Shown here in pieces: positions 7,091 through 12,232 of a DNA stretch of 13,537 nucleotides (its first letter is position 1; each line of letters starts with the position of its first letter). A program made the position numbers and the translations under genes. The notes below the pieces were generated by a model. The model was given only the letters and a program-made list of their open reading frames with translations. It was not told where the DNA came from and ran no database searches. The DNA comes from Sulfurimonas autotrophica (GTDB lineage: Bacteria; Campylobacterota; Campylobacteria; Campylobacterales; Sulfurimonadaceae), in contig DQUE01000101.1 of the NCBI GenBank assembly GCA_015662405.1, positions 1-13,537 on the forward strand. The letters are read 5' to 3'.

Positions 7091-7892
7091 AACATATCAA
7101 AAAAAACATGAACTCTGGCTGGCTATACTTTTTGCATCTTTTGCAATAAAAGATGCACATATAAAATCTACCCTTTATGATTTTTCACAAATTGCATTTC
7201 GTCATATGAAGTGGATTGGAGAGATGGTTTTAGAAAATGGCGAAGATTACAATTATGACAGAGAAATACTCTTGTATAAACGTAACAGTGTCTTTGCAAT
7301 CATTACAGCACTCAAAGAACAGATCAAAGAGACACAAGCATTTTATCCTGAAAATATTTTAGGAGAGCGTATAAAAACGGATGATGCTTATCTGTTAGAA
7401 TATCTCTCTCAAATCTTAAAAAACAAAAATAATGACAAAGAGGTTACAGCATTTAATATGCAAAGAAAATGGGAAGATAAAGACCTCTCACAAGAGCAAA
7501 TTGACGCCTTGACACTTTTTTTGTTTGAAGAATCCTACAAAGAGTATGAGCTTATTTTAGTCTATGCCTATATGCAAGCTAGAACCAAGAATGTAGTGCA
7601 TTTTAATGTTTTTCAAGATCTGATTGACGAATCACACTTTCATCTTAAATCATTTGGAAATATGATGGCAAAACTTGGTATATTGGCGCTGCCAAGAGAA
7701 CTACACCAAATGACCTATGTTGTGAAAGATTTAAAACAGTTTGTAAAAGATGGCATTGCCGAAGAGGAAGCGGCAAAAGTTATGTGTAAAGAACTCAGTG
7801 ATGCCATCAAAGATGAAGAACTTGCAAAATTCTTTGATTTTATTAACTATCAAGAGAGTTATCATATAGAACTTATGAAAAAACTTTTGTGA
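7083..7892 (+). CDS. Hypothetical all-helical protein, possibly ferritin-like
   Basis: 269 aa, no signal peptide, strongly predicted helical. I do not recognise a named family. Features suggesting a ferritin-like carboxylate bundle are Glu and His spaced along helices: AFRHMKWIGEMVLENGE (38-54), LFLFEESYKEYELILVYAYM (145-164), LIDESHFHLKSFGNMMAKLG (180-199) and NYQESYHIELM (255-265). The DESHFH and QESYHIE clusters look like ExxH-type metal ligands, and the repeated helix-pair character (about 10-160 and 160-269) fits two bundle halves. An in-frame ATG at 7050 would overlap the previous gene by 41 bases; I prefer 7083, with AAAAAGAGA just before it and an 8-base overlap. The coupling to a NifU-like protein suggests joint work on iron or cluster handling. 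The family assignment is inference. Confidence 0.6.
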   Translation: MNKTYQKKHELWLAILFASFAIKDAHIKSTLYDFSQIAFRHMKWIGEMVLENGEDYNYDREILLYKRNSVFAIITALKEQIKETQAFYPENILGERIKTDDAYLLEYLSQILKNKNNDKEVTAFNMQRKWEDKDLSQEQIDALTLFLFEESYKEYELILVYAYMQARTKNVVHFNVFQDLIDESHFHLKSFGNMMAKLGILALPRELHQMTYVVKDLKQFVKDGIAEEEAAKVMCKELSDAIKDEELAKFFDFINYQESYHIELMKKLL

Positions 7893-8056
7893 ATGTAATG
7901 CTTATCCTCGTAATTTTTCCCAAAGTATTTATGCATATGGCAATGCTTGATATATAAAAATACAAAAGTTTTACCCCCCCCACAATCGTTAAAGAGTGCT
8001 TCTCCTTTCCTATCGATAATATAATGTGCACCCCTGAAAAGACTATAAGTTTTCAT
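7862..8056 (-). CDS. Short reverse ORF containing a G8 tract; possible phase-variable or decayed gene
   Basis: 64 aa reading frame. Its first half, MKTYSLFRGAHYIIDRKGEA (residues 1-20), looks like real protein; it then crosses a run of eight C on the plus strand (7974-7981; eight G in the coding sense) into a less protein-like tail rich in His, Tyr and Lys. One frame shift in the tract would switch to another tail (VKLLYFYISSIAI and on) that stays open to about 7870. It points away from the operator at 8076-8111, and a promoter can be read for it there (8089-8117). No good ribosome site precedes the ATG, and its end overlaps the previous gene by 31 bases. It may be a relic, a small peptide or a contingency gene. 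I recognise no family. Confidence 0.3.
   Translation of the reverse strand: MKTYSLFRGAHYIIDRKGEALFNDCGGGKTFVFLYIKHCHMHKYFGKNYEDKHYIHKSFFISSI
7974..7981. repeat. Homopolymeric C8/G8 tract
   Basis: Eight consecutive C on the plus strand in otherwise AT-rich DNA. In Campylobacter and Helicobacter, poly-G/C tracts of this length inside or before genes often vary by slippage and switch expression. Here it falls in the short reverse ORF at 7862-8056. Confidence 0.85.
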
Positions 8057-8066
8057 AGAAAAAATC

Positions 8067-8096
8067 TTGACAACTTGCACATATGTTCGTTATAAT
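8067..8096 (+). promoter_or_regulatory. Perfect-consensus sigma-70 promoter of the NifX-like operon
   Basis: TTGACA (8067-8072), an 18-base spacer and TATAAT (8091-8096). Both hexamers match consensus exactly, which is unusual in a phylum whose promoters generally lack a -35. The transcript should start near 8103, inside the operator, leaving a leader of about 60 bases. Confidence 0.8.
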
Positions 8097-8111
8097 CCGA
8101 ACATATGTGCA
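8076..8111. promoter_or_regulatory. Operator: perfect 14-bp inverted repeat around the -10 box
   Basis: TGCACATATGTTCG (8076-8089) and CGAACATATGTGCA (8098-8111) are perfect reverse complements separated by 8 bases that contain TATAAT. Each arm also contains the self-complementary octamer ACATATGT (8079-8086 and 8101-8108), with centres 22 bp apart, about two helical turns. A protein bound here would cover the spacer, -10 and start site, so repression is the expected effect. The regulator is unknown; the DUF134 protein encoded downstream is a candidate. Confidence 0.75.
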
Positions 8112-8117
8112 TGTAAA
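8089..8117 (-). promoter_or_regulatory. Possible divergent promoter sharing the operator
   Basis: Read on the reverse strand: TTTACA (8112-8117), a 17-base spacer and TATAAC (8089-8094), each one base off consensus. It would start transcription near 8082 towards the short ORF at 8056. Its -10 overlaps the forward -10, so the two promoters would compete for polymerase and share one repressor site. Confidence 0.4.
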
Positions 8118-8161
8118 TATCGCGGAAGCACAAATTATAATTGAAAGGAAATATATCAAAG

Positions 8162-8536
8162 ATGAAGATAGTTTTAGCAGTTGATGAAGATAAAAAATCA
8201 ATAGTAAAAAGAACAGGGCAGAGTGCATACTTTGCAATCTATGAAGATGATAAGCTTGTTGATTTAGTTCCAAACAAACATCATGGTGGCGGTCATCATG
8301 CTCATCGAAAACATGAAACACATGAACATTTGGCTTTAAGTGATGAAAAACATACAAATTCCCATAAAAAAGATGTTGCAGCTTTAAAAGGTTGTGATAT
8401 AATTTTAGTACAGGCTGTTGGAGAGAACATGAAAGAAGCCTTGGAGTCTGTCGGATTAAAAATAAAAAAAATACGACAAAAACATGGTGCAACGGCCGAT
8501 GAAGTCATTGCTAATTTTTTAAATGGTGATATTTAG
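8162..8536 (+). CDS. NifX/NifB-type dinitrogenase iron-molybdenum cofactor-binding family protein, His-rich
   Basis: 124 aa, cytoplasmic. MKIVLAVDED, the GQSAYFAIYED segment (19-29), CDIILVQAVGENMKEALESV (78-97) and HGATADEVIANFLNG (108-122) follow the PF02579 fold found in NifX, NafY, the NifB C-terminus and the orange protein. An inserted loop at residues 40-68 carries ten histidines (40, 41, 45, 46, 48, 51, 54, 56, 64, 68), with Gly42-Gly44, and looks metal-binding. Cys78 is the only cysteine. An in-frame TTG at 8141 is possible, but the ATG at 8162 is preceded by AAAGGAAA at 8144-8151 and starts exactly at the fold. No nitrogenase genes are in the window, so a role in binding or storing a metal or metal-sulfur cluster is inferred from the family only. 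First gene of a three-gene operon. Confidence 0.88.
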   Translation: MKIVLAVDEDKKSIVKRTGQSAYFAIYEDDKLVDLVPNKHHGGGHHAHRKHETHEHLALSDEKHTNSHKKDVAALKGCDIILVQAVGENMKEALESVGLKIKKIRQKHGATADEVIANFLNGDI

Positions 8537-8543
8537 GTGAAAA

Positions 8544-8834
8544 ATGAGTCCAAGAAGAGTTGTTCCACGAAATATAGTAGTAGATCATAGCAGTATATGT
8601 TTTAAACCATGTGGAATGAGAAGAGTGTCTCTTGAAAAAATAGAGCTTTTTGAAGATGAGATGGAGGCGATTCGTTTGGCTGATTTTGAAGGGCTTTACC
8701 AGCAAGAGTGTGCTGATAAAATGGGTATTTCAAGAACAACTTTTTCACGGCTTATAGAATCAGCAAGAAAAAAAATAGCAGATGCACTACTACATACAAA
8801 AGCATTAAAAATTAACAAAAAGGATGAATTATGA
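8544..8834 (+). CDS. DUF134-family helix-turn-helix DNA-binding protein
   Basis: 96 aa. The block ELFEDEMEAIRLADFEGLYQ (34-53), continuing QECADKMGISRTTFSRLIESARKKIADAL to residue 82, is the DUF134 (PF02001) pattern, with a sigma-70 region-4-like helix-turn-helix at about 50-75. The N-terminus PRRVVPRNIVVDHSS is basic, and FKPCGM (20-25) with Cys19 and Cys23 could bind metal or a cluster. DUF134 genes commonly sit next to PF02579 genes like the one just upstream; the function of the pair is not established to my knowledge. An AGGTGA site (8535-8540) ends only 3 bases before the ATG. It overlaps the next gene by 4 bases (ATGA). It is the obvious candidate for the operator at 8076-8111, by inference. 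Confidence 0.9.
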   Translation: MSPRRVVPRNIVVDHSSICFKPCGMRRVSLEKIELFEDEMEAIRLADFEGLYQQECADKMGISRTTFSRLIESARKKIADALLHTKALKINKKDEL

Positions 8835-9397
8835 AAAAGATTATACTCTCAACAGTTGCTGTAGCAATGAGTGCTACATTTTTAAGTGCAACAACAAATC
8901 AAGAGATAAAGCAAGAAGCAAAAGCTGCTATAATGAAAATGGGTAAAACGCTCAAGTCGCATATGAAAAAAAATATGAAAGCTGGTGGACCAATGCAAGC
9001 TGCAACATTTTGTTCACAAAAAGCAAAAGATATTGAAAAGCAGGTAAACGCAAGCTATAAAAAAGGCGTACATGTAAAGAGAATATCGCTAAAGTATCGT
9101 AATTTAGCTGACAAACCAACAGCAGACGAAGCAAAAGTTTTAGAAGAACTCCATACGGCCTTTGATGCAAAAAAAACACTTCCAAAAATGATAGTAAAAG
9201 AGGTAGGAAAAAATCATTATAAAGTCTATAAACCTATTTTTATAGACAAAGGTGTTTGCCTTACTTGTCATGGAACAGATGATGTCCGAGATGCAGAAGC
9301 ATACAAAATAGTAAAAGAAAAATACCCGCATGACAAAGCAATCGGTTATAAAATGGGTGATTTAAGAGGTGCTTTTGTTGTTGATATTGTAAAATAG
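8831..9397 (+). CDS. Periplasmic c-type haem protein, DUF3365 (Tll0287-like) family
   Basis: 188 aa. A Sec signal peptide (residues 1-20, ending FLSA) precedes a helical region and one haem c attachment motif CLTCH (143-147). Around it the family pattern is visible: AATFCSQKA (58-66), KYRNLADKPTADEAKVLEEL (89-108), YKVYKPIFIDKGVCLTCHG and, at the end, IGYKMGDLRGAFVVDI. It should be exported and receive one covalent haem. The distal ligand is not certain; a family-typical Cys61 in the FCSQKA segment is a candidate. DUF3365 domains occur as sensors or as small electron carriers or gas-binding proteins; no kinase or cyclase domain is attached here. AAGGATG lies before the start, and translation is coupled to the DUF134 gene. 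Its presence links the metal-cofactor genes to periplasmic redox state or a ligand. Confidence 0.88.
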   Translation: MKKIILSTVAVAMSATFLSATTNQEIKQEAKAAIMKMGKTLKSHMKKNMKAGGPMQAATFCSQKAKDIEKQVNASYKKGVHVKRISLKYRNLADKPTADEAKVLEELHTAFDAKKTLPKMIVKEVGKNHYKVYKPIFIDKGVCLTCHGTDDVRDAEAYKIVKEKYPHDKAIGYKMGDLRGAFVVDIVK

Positions 9398-9415
9398 ACA
9401 AAATACAATAACTAT

Positions 9416-9438
9416 AGAAGTGAGTCTAGACTTCTTTT
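9416..9438. terminator. Terminator between convergent genes
   Basis: AGAAGT (9416-9421) pairs with ACTTCT (9430-9435) around an 8-base loop, followed by TTT. A 10-bp palindrome AGTCTAGACT (9423-9432) overlaps the loop. It lies 19 bases after the haem protein gene and ends at the stop codon of the reverse gene at 9437, so it probably ends the NifX-like operon. Confidence 0.5.
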
Positions 9439-9721
9439 ATGAACTGCTCACTTCGCCATTTCCTTCTTTTTTTGTTTTTGCAAACCCTGCACCTTTTTTT
9501 GTTTTTGCTTTGAGTTCAAGTGCTGTTATAATCTCTTTGTAGTCTATATTGTTTTGGTGCATTGATGCAAAACATTGTGCTACAACCGCTATTGCATTGG
9601 GAACCTCTCCCTTTTTTTTATATGCTTGTATATTTTTTTCACTCACTTTAATAAGCTTTGAAAACTTTGGAAGGCTGATTTCTGCATCTAAAAGCAGTTT
9701 TTTAAATTCTATAAATGTCAT
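9437..9721 (-). CDS. Small XRE-like helix-turn-helix protein
   Basis: 94 aa. The N-terminal half reads as a Cro/XRE-type fold: TFIEFKKLLLDAEISLPKFS (2-21), then KLIKVSEKNIQAYKKKGEVP (22-41), where the second block would hold the recognition helix. The C-terminal third (71-94) is a basic, low-complexity tail with KAKTKKG and AKTKKEG, ending in VSSS. Short proteins of this kind are common in this phylum with unknown role. An alternative GTG at 9751 would add ten residues; the ATG at 9721 starts at the fold. On the reverse strand a TATAAAAT sequence lies about 14-21 bases upstream and no ribosome site is seen, so the leader is very short. It stands between two forward units and shares its promoter region with the lysine-rich gene. 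Confidence 0.65.
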   Translation of the reverse strand: MTFIEFKKLLLDAEISLPKFSKLIKVSEKNIQAYKKKGEVPNAIAVVAQCFASMHQNNIDYKEIITALELKAKTKKGAGFAKTKKEGNGEVSSS

Positions 9722-9760
9722 ACAAAATTGTACTATTTTATAGCTTAACACTATATTTTA

Positions 9761-9789
9761 TTGACATGTAAGAATAAATCATATATAAT
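9761..9789 (+). promoter_or_regulatory. Perfect-consensus sigma-70 promoter of the lysine-rich protein gene
   Basis: TTGACA (9761-9766), a 17-base spacer and TATAAT (9784-9789): exact consensus and ideal spacing. Transcription would start near 9796, giving a 45-base leader. A dyad, ATTACT-AAT-AGTAAT (9801-9815), lies just after the start and could be an operator or simple AT-rich symmetry. Confidence 0.8.
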
Positions 9790-9840
9790 TACTATAATTT
9801 ATTACTAATAGTAATGAAAAATTATATTAAAGGTCAAAAA

Positions 9841-10077
9841 ATGGCAAAAGATACAAAAAAAGAGTTAGAGAAAAAGTTGGCAAAAGCTGCTGCGAAGAAA
9901 GCTGAAAAGAAAAAAGCAAAGAAAAAAGCTGAAAAAAAGAAGGCTGAGAAGAAAAAAAATAAGAAAAAAGCCAAAAAAGTTATGAAAAAAAAGGTTTTAA
10001 AAACAAAAGCTAAAAAGGCTGATAAGAAGAAAGCGAAGTCTAAAGCAAAGAAAAAAGCGTTAAAAAAGAAAAAATAG
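9841..10077 (+). CDS. Extremely lysine-rich protein, histone H1-like in composition
   Basis: 78 aa, of which by my count 44 are Lys (56%) and 15 Ala, with no Arg and only 7 acidic residues, so the net charge is near +37. After a short N-terminus (MAKDTKKELEKKLAKAAAKK) it is built of KKKA, KKKAE and KAKK units, like the C-terminal tail of histone H1 or the tails of AlgP and HctB-type proteins. It should be extended or loosely helical and bind nucleic acid or other polyanions. The start is decided by AAAGGTC (9829-9835) six bases before the ATG; an in-frame ATG at 9814 lies inside the leader. The perfect promoter upstream suggests high expression. Such repeats are compositionally convergent, so homology cannot be argued from composition. 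Role inferred: nucleoid-associated or ribosome-associated. Confidence 0.75.
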   Translation: MAKDTKKELEKKLAKAAAKKAEKKKAKKKAEKKKAEKKKNKKKAKKVMKKKVLKTKAKKADKKKAKSKAKKKALKKKK

Positions 10078-10090
10078 TTTTCTTGAGGTG

Positions 10091-10110
10091 CTAAAAGAAT
10101 CCTCTTTTGG
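10091..10110 (+). terminator. Weak terminator-like hairpin after the lysine-rich gene
   Basis: AAAAGA (10093-10098) pairs with TCTTTT (10103-10108) around ATCC, extendable by a T-G and a C-G pair. An alternative GAGG/CCTC pairing (10085-10088 with 10101-10104) competes with it. It lies 15 bases after the stop codon. Confidence 0.35.
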
Positions 10111-10450
10111 CTTCTTTGACAAACCTCTTTAAAATATTCTTAAAAGTTTATTTTAGTTTAATATATGGTTTGAGAGAGGAGCGTAGAAAAAGCTTTTATT
10201 GTAACGACCAAAAACTCGCTATTTCTTACGATCACTCTTCAAATCAAGAGAATATACTCTTTAAAAAGATGAAAGAGAGTCTATCAAAATTGATTTGGAT
10301 TTTTTAAGATTTTTTCTTCAAAAGCAACTTTTAATTCACTTCCCTTAGTGCCAATTTTAGCAGTTTGTTTGACAATTTACACTTATATTAAACTCAATCA
10401 GATATAATAATCATATTAAAGAATATCCCTACCACATTAAAGAGTTACTT
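10111..10450. other. Gene-poor intergenic stretch
   Basis: I see no convincing gene. The longest forward frame (10107-10307, 66 codons) begins with TTG, has no ribosome site and matches nothing I know. A -10-like TAATAT (10159-10164) is followed by two small hairpins (CTCTT/AAGAG at 10235-10250; CTCTTT/AAAGAG at 10257-10277) and then T-runs (10309-10317), which could mark a small RNA, but the evidence is thin. Near the end, TATAAT (10403-10408) is the likely -10 of the next gene; a TTGACA at 10369-10374 is too far upstream (28 bases) to pair with it. Confidence 0.4.
10403..10408 (+). promoter_or_regulatory. Putative -10 box for the LpoA-like gene
   Basis: TATAAT with no correctly spaced -35, 42 bases before the ATG. 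The expected transcript start is near 10415. Confidence 0.45.
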
Positions 10451-11725
10451 ATGAAAAAATTATTATTTTTGCTAACACCTTGTATTATTTTTGCGCAAAG
10501 TTTTATGACCTCCAATATTCCTATTCCAAAAACATATCTCCAAAACCTTGATCCCTTTACATGTAACGATAGATGCATGAAGGAGCTTTTACAAAATGGC
10601 CAAATATTCTCTTTTCTTGCACATGCTAATAAAAAGCTTACTGATAAAGAGTTAAATGAAGCACGTACTATTAACATAGCTGTACTCAATTTAGGTTCAT
10701 CCAACACCGGAACAAAGTTAAAAATAGCGTTGCTTTTACCATATAATAAAATAGGAAAATATGCTTCCACGACGACAAATGCAACCTTTGCATACCTAAT
10801 GACAAAAAGCAACTCTTTTATGCTTAAAAGTTATAAAATTAATAAAGAAGATATAGCTAACTTACAACAAGCGCTCACCAAAATAGAAACTGATGGTTTT
10901 ACATACGTTATAGCACCACTGACAACACAAGGAGTGAACAATGTTATAGAGCTTAATCCTCAAGTAAATATTTATTTTCCGACTATCAATAAAAAAGATG
11001 TTAATTCATTCTCTAGCTCTCTTCTTTTTGGTGGAATAGACTACAAAAAACAGAGCCAGATACTGCTGCGGCAAGCAGTTTCTCCTTTAGTGATTTTTTC
11101 GGACAAATCACAAACCGGTAAAAAATTAGCACGCTATCAAGAAGAGGAGTTTCTACATCCAACCATAGAAAACAATGAAATAATGTCTTATGAAAATGAA
11201 GTGAGTGTATACTATGAAGATGCAAGCCACACTGAGAAAAAAAAGGTCTTGAAGTATTTTCTCTCTAAAAGAACAACAAACCTTGAAAGATATTTAAAAA
11301 AGAATGAAGATATTGTAAATGGCTCTTTCTTTGTAAACACTCCTATTATAAAAACAGGTATGATACTCTCACAACTAACACTCTATGATGCAAATGCAAC
11401 AAATATTCTTTCAACACAAATCAATTATGACCCATTACTACTTTCTATGACACAATATAACGATAGAAAAAATATGGTTGTAGCAAATTCAATTACCAAA
11501 GAGAATAATGTCCTCATAGAAACAAATTCACTTTTAGGAAACGACATTGTATATGACTGGATCAACTACACTACAACGATAGGTATAGACTATTTTTACT
11601 CACAAATTACCGGCGAAGATAGAGAGTATAAAATAGATATATCAGAAAATCAAATGCAATACGATATAGAGCTTTTACGCCCTGGTATTTCAAAATTTTT
11701 TAGATATACTCCACAAAAAGAGTAG
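10451..11725 (+). CDS. Exported protein with LpoA/type 1 periplasmic-binding-like fold, function unknown
   Basis: 424 aa. The Sec signal peptide MKKLLFLLTPCIIFA (1-15) is probably cut before Gln16; Cys11 is not in a good lipobox, so a lipoprotein is unlikely. A short mature N-terminus holds FTCNDRC (Cys38, Cys42), which could form a disulfide. From residue 90 the pattern KIALLLPYNKIGKYASTTTN, then helix, LPYNK-type loop, GFTYVIAPLTTQGVNNVIE (149-167) and SPLVIFSDKSQTGKKLARY (211-229) resembles periplasmic-binding-fold proteins such as LpoA (LppC), activator of penicillin-binding protein 1a. That resemblance is by secondary-structure pattern, not strict motif, so the role is open. RBS AAAGAG lies about 7 bases before the ATG. 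It stands alone, with a hairpin overlapping its stop. Confidence 0.65.
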   Translation: MKKLLFLLTPCIIFAQSFMTSNIPIPKTYLQNLDPFTCNDRCMKELLQNGQIFSFLAHANKKLTDKELNEARTINIAVLNLGSSNTGTKLKIALLLPYNKIGKYASTTTNATFAYLMTKSNSFMLKSYKINKEDIANLQQALTKIETDGFTYVIAPLTTQGVNNVIELNPQVNIYFPTINKKDVNSFSSSLLFGGIDYKKQSQILLRQAVSPLVIFSDKSQTGKKLARYQEEEFLHPTIENNEIMSYENEVSVYYEDASHTEKKKVLKYFLSKRTTNLERYLKKNEDIVNGSFFVNTPIIKTGMILSQLTLYDANATNILSTQINYDPLLLSMTQYNDRKNMVVANSITKENNVLIETNSLLGNDIVYDWINYTTTIGIDYFYSQITGEDREYKIDISENQMQYDIELLRPGISKFFRYTPQKE

Positions 11726-11743
11726 TGCTACAATCACTACTCT
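11719..11743 (-). terminator. Hairpin terminator oriented for the reverse strand
   Basis: AGAGTAGTG (11719-11727) and CACTACTCT (11735-11743) form a perfect 9-bp stem with a 7-base loop. On the reverse strand it is followed by TTTTGTGG, so it can terminate transcription arriving from ybgC; on the plus strand no T-run follows. It overlaps the stop codon of the forward gene, so both convergent genes may use it. Confidence 0.6.
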
Positions 11744-11827
11744 CATAACGCCTATCTTACCACTTAGTATGCCCCACTAACAACTCATAAAAGTCTGCAC
11801 AACGGTCTCTATTTTTTATAATTTTAT

Positions 11828-12202
11828 CTAAAACAAAGAGAGAATCATCTCTTTACTCCCATCATCTAACTTTTGTACTTTACCTTCAAAATCAATATAA
11901 ACCAAAAGAATTTCAAGTGAAAATATTTTTTCTTCTTCTTTATATATCTCTTGAGACAATGAAAATGAAGCTGCCCTAATCTCAACAAGTTTTGTTTTTA
12001 CTTCAAGCATATCACCGAGTTTTGCACTTTTGTAGAAATCTGCATTTACCTTACGCGCTACAAAGTGTCCATATTTTAGTACAGGTGTTACTCCTTTCGC
12101 AAAAAAAACTTCACTTCTTGCTCGTTCACAAAAATTTAAATAGTTTGAATGATACACAACTCCACCCGTATCTGTATCTTCGTAATAGACCCTTATTTTC
12201 AC
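11828..12202 (-). CDS. ybgC: YbgC-type acyl-CoA thioesterase (hotdog fold)
   Basis: 124 aa, close to the family length of about 130. The catalytic N-terminus YYEDTDTGGVVYHSNYLNFC (6-25), followed by ERARSE, is the YbgC/4-hydroxybenzoyl-CoA thioesterase signature, with the DTD aspartates and His18 at the active site. VNADFYKSAKLGDMLEVKTK (53-72) is the central hotdog strand. It hydrolyses acyl-CoA or acyl-ACP thioesters in the cytoplasm. In many proteobacteria ybgC sits with tolQRA-pal; those genes are not here. The start is GTG, preceded at 7 bases by GGGAG on the reverse strand (12212-12216), so the unusual start codon is well supported. Downstream, an open but start-less frame of 31 codons (11760-11852) ends before a reverse terminator. 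Confidence 0.92.
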   Translation of the reverse strand: MKIRVYYEDTDTGGVVYHSNYLNFCERARSEVFFAKGVTPVLKYGHFVARKVNADFYKSAKLGDMLEVKTKLVEIRAASFSLSQEIYKEEEKIFSLEILLVYIDFEGKVQKLDDGSKEMILSLF

Positions 12203-12232
12203 TTTAAAACTCCCTATTCATTGAACGCTTTG

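Noticed and set aside
8141..8161. TTG start for the NifX-like protein
   Set aside because: The TTG overlaps the ribosome site that serves the ATG at 8162, and the added residues precede the first strand of the fold.
8043..8492. 149-codon reverse frame opposite the NifX-like gene, rich in His and Leu
   Set aside because: It is the antisense shadow of a well-supported gene; its His and Leu content mirrors the codons of the sense strand.
9841..10077. Lysine-rich frame as a simple repeat array rather than a gene
   Set aside because: Units are irregular, Lys codons mix AAA and AAG, the frame is intact, and it has a ribosome site and a perfect promoter.
10107..10307. 66-codon forward frame after the lysine-rich gene
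   Set aside because: TTG start inside a hairpin, no ribosome site, no recognisable family; kept only as part of the gene-poor stretch.
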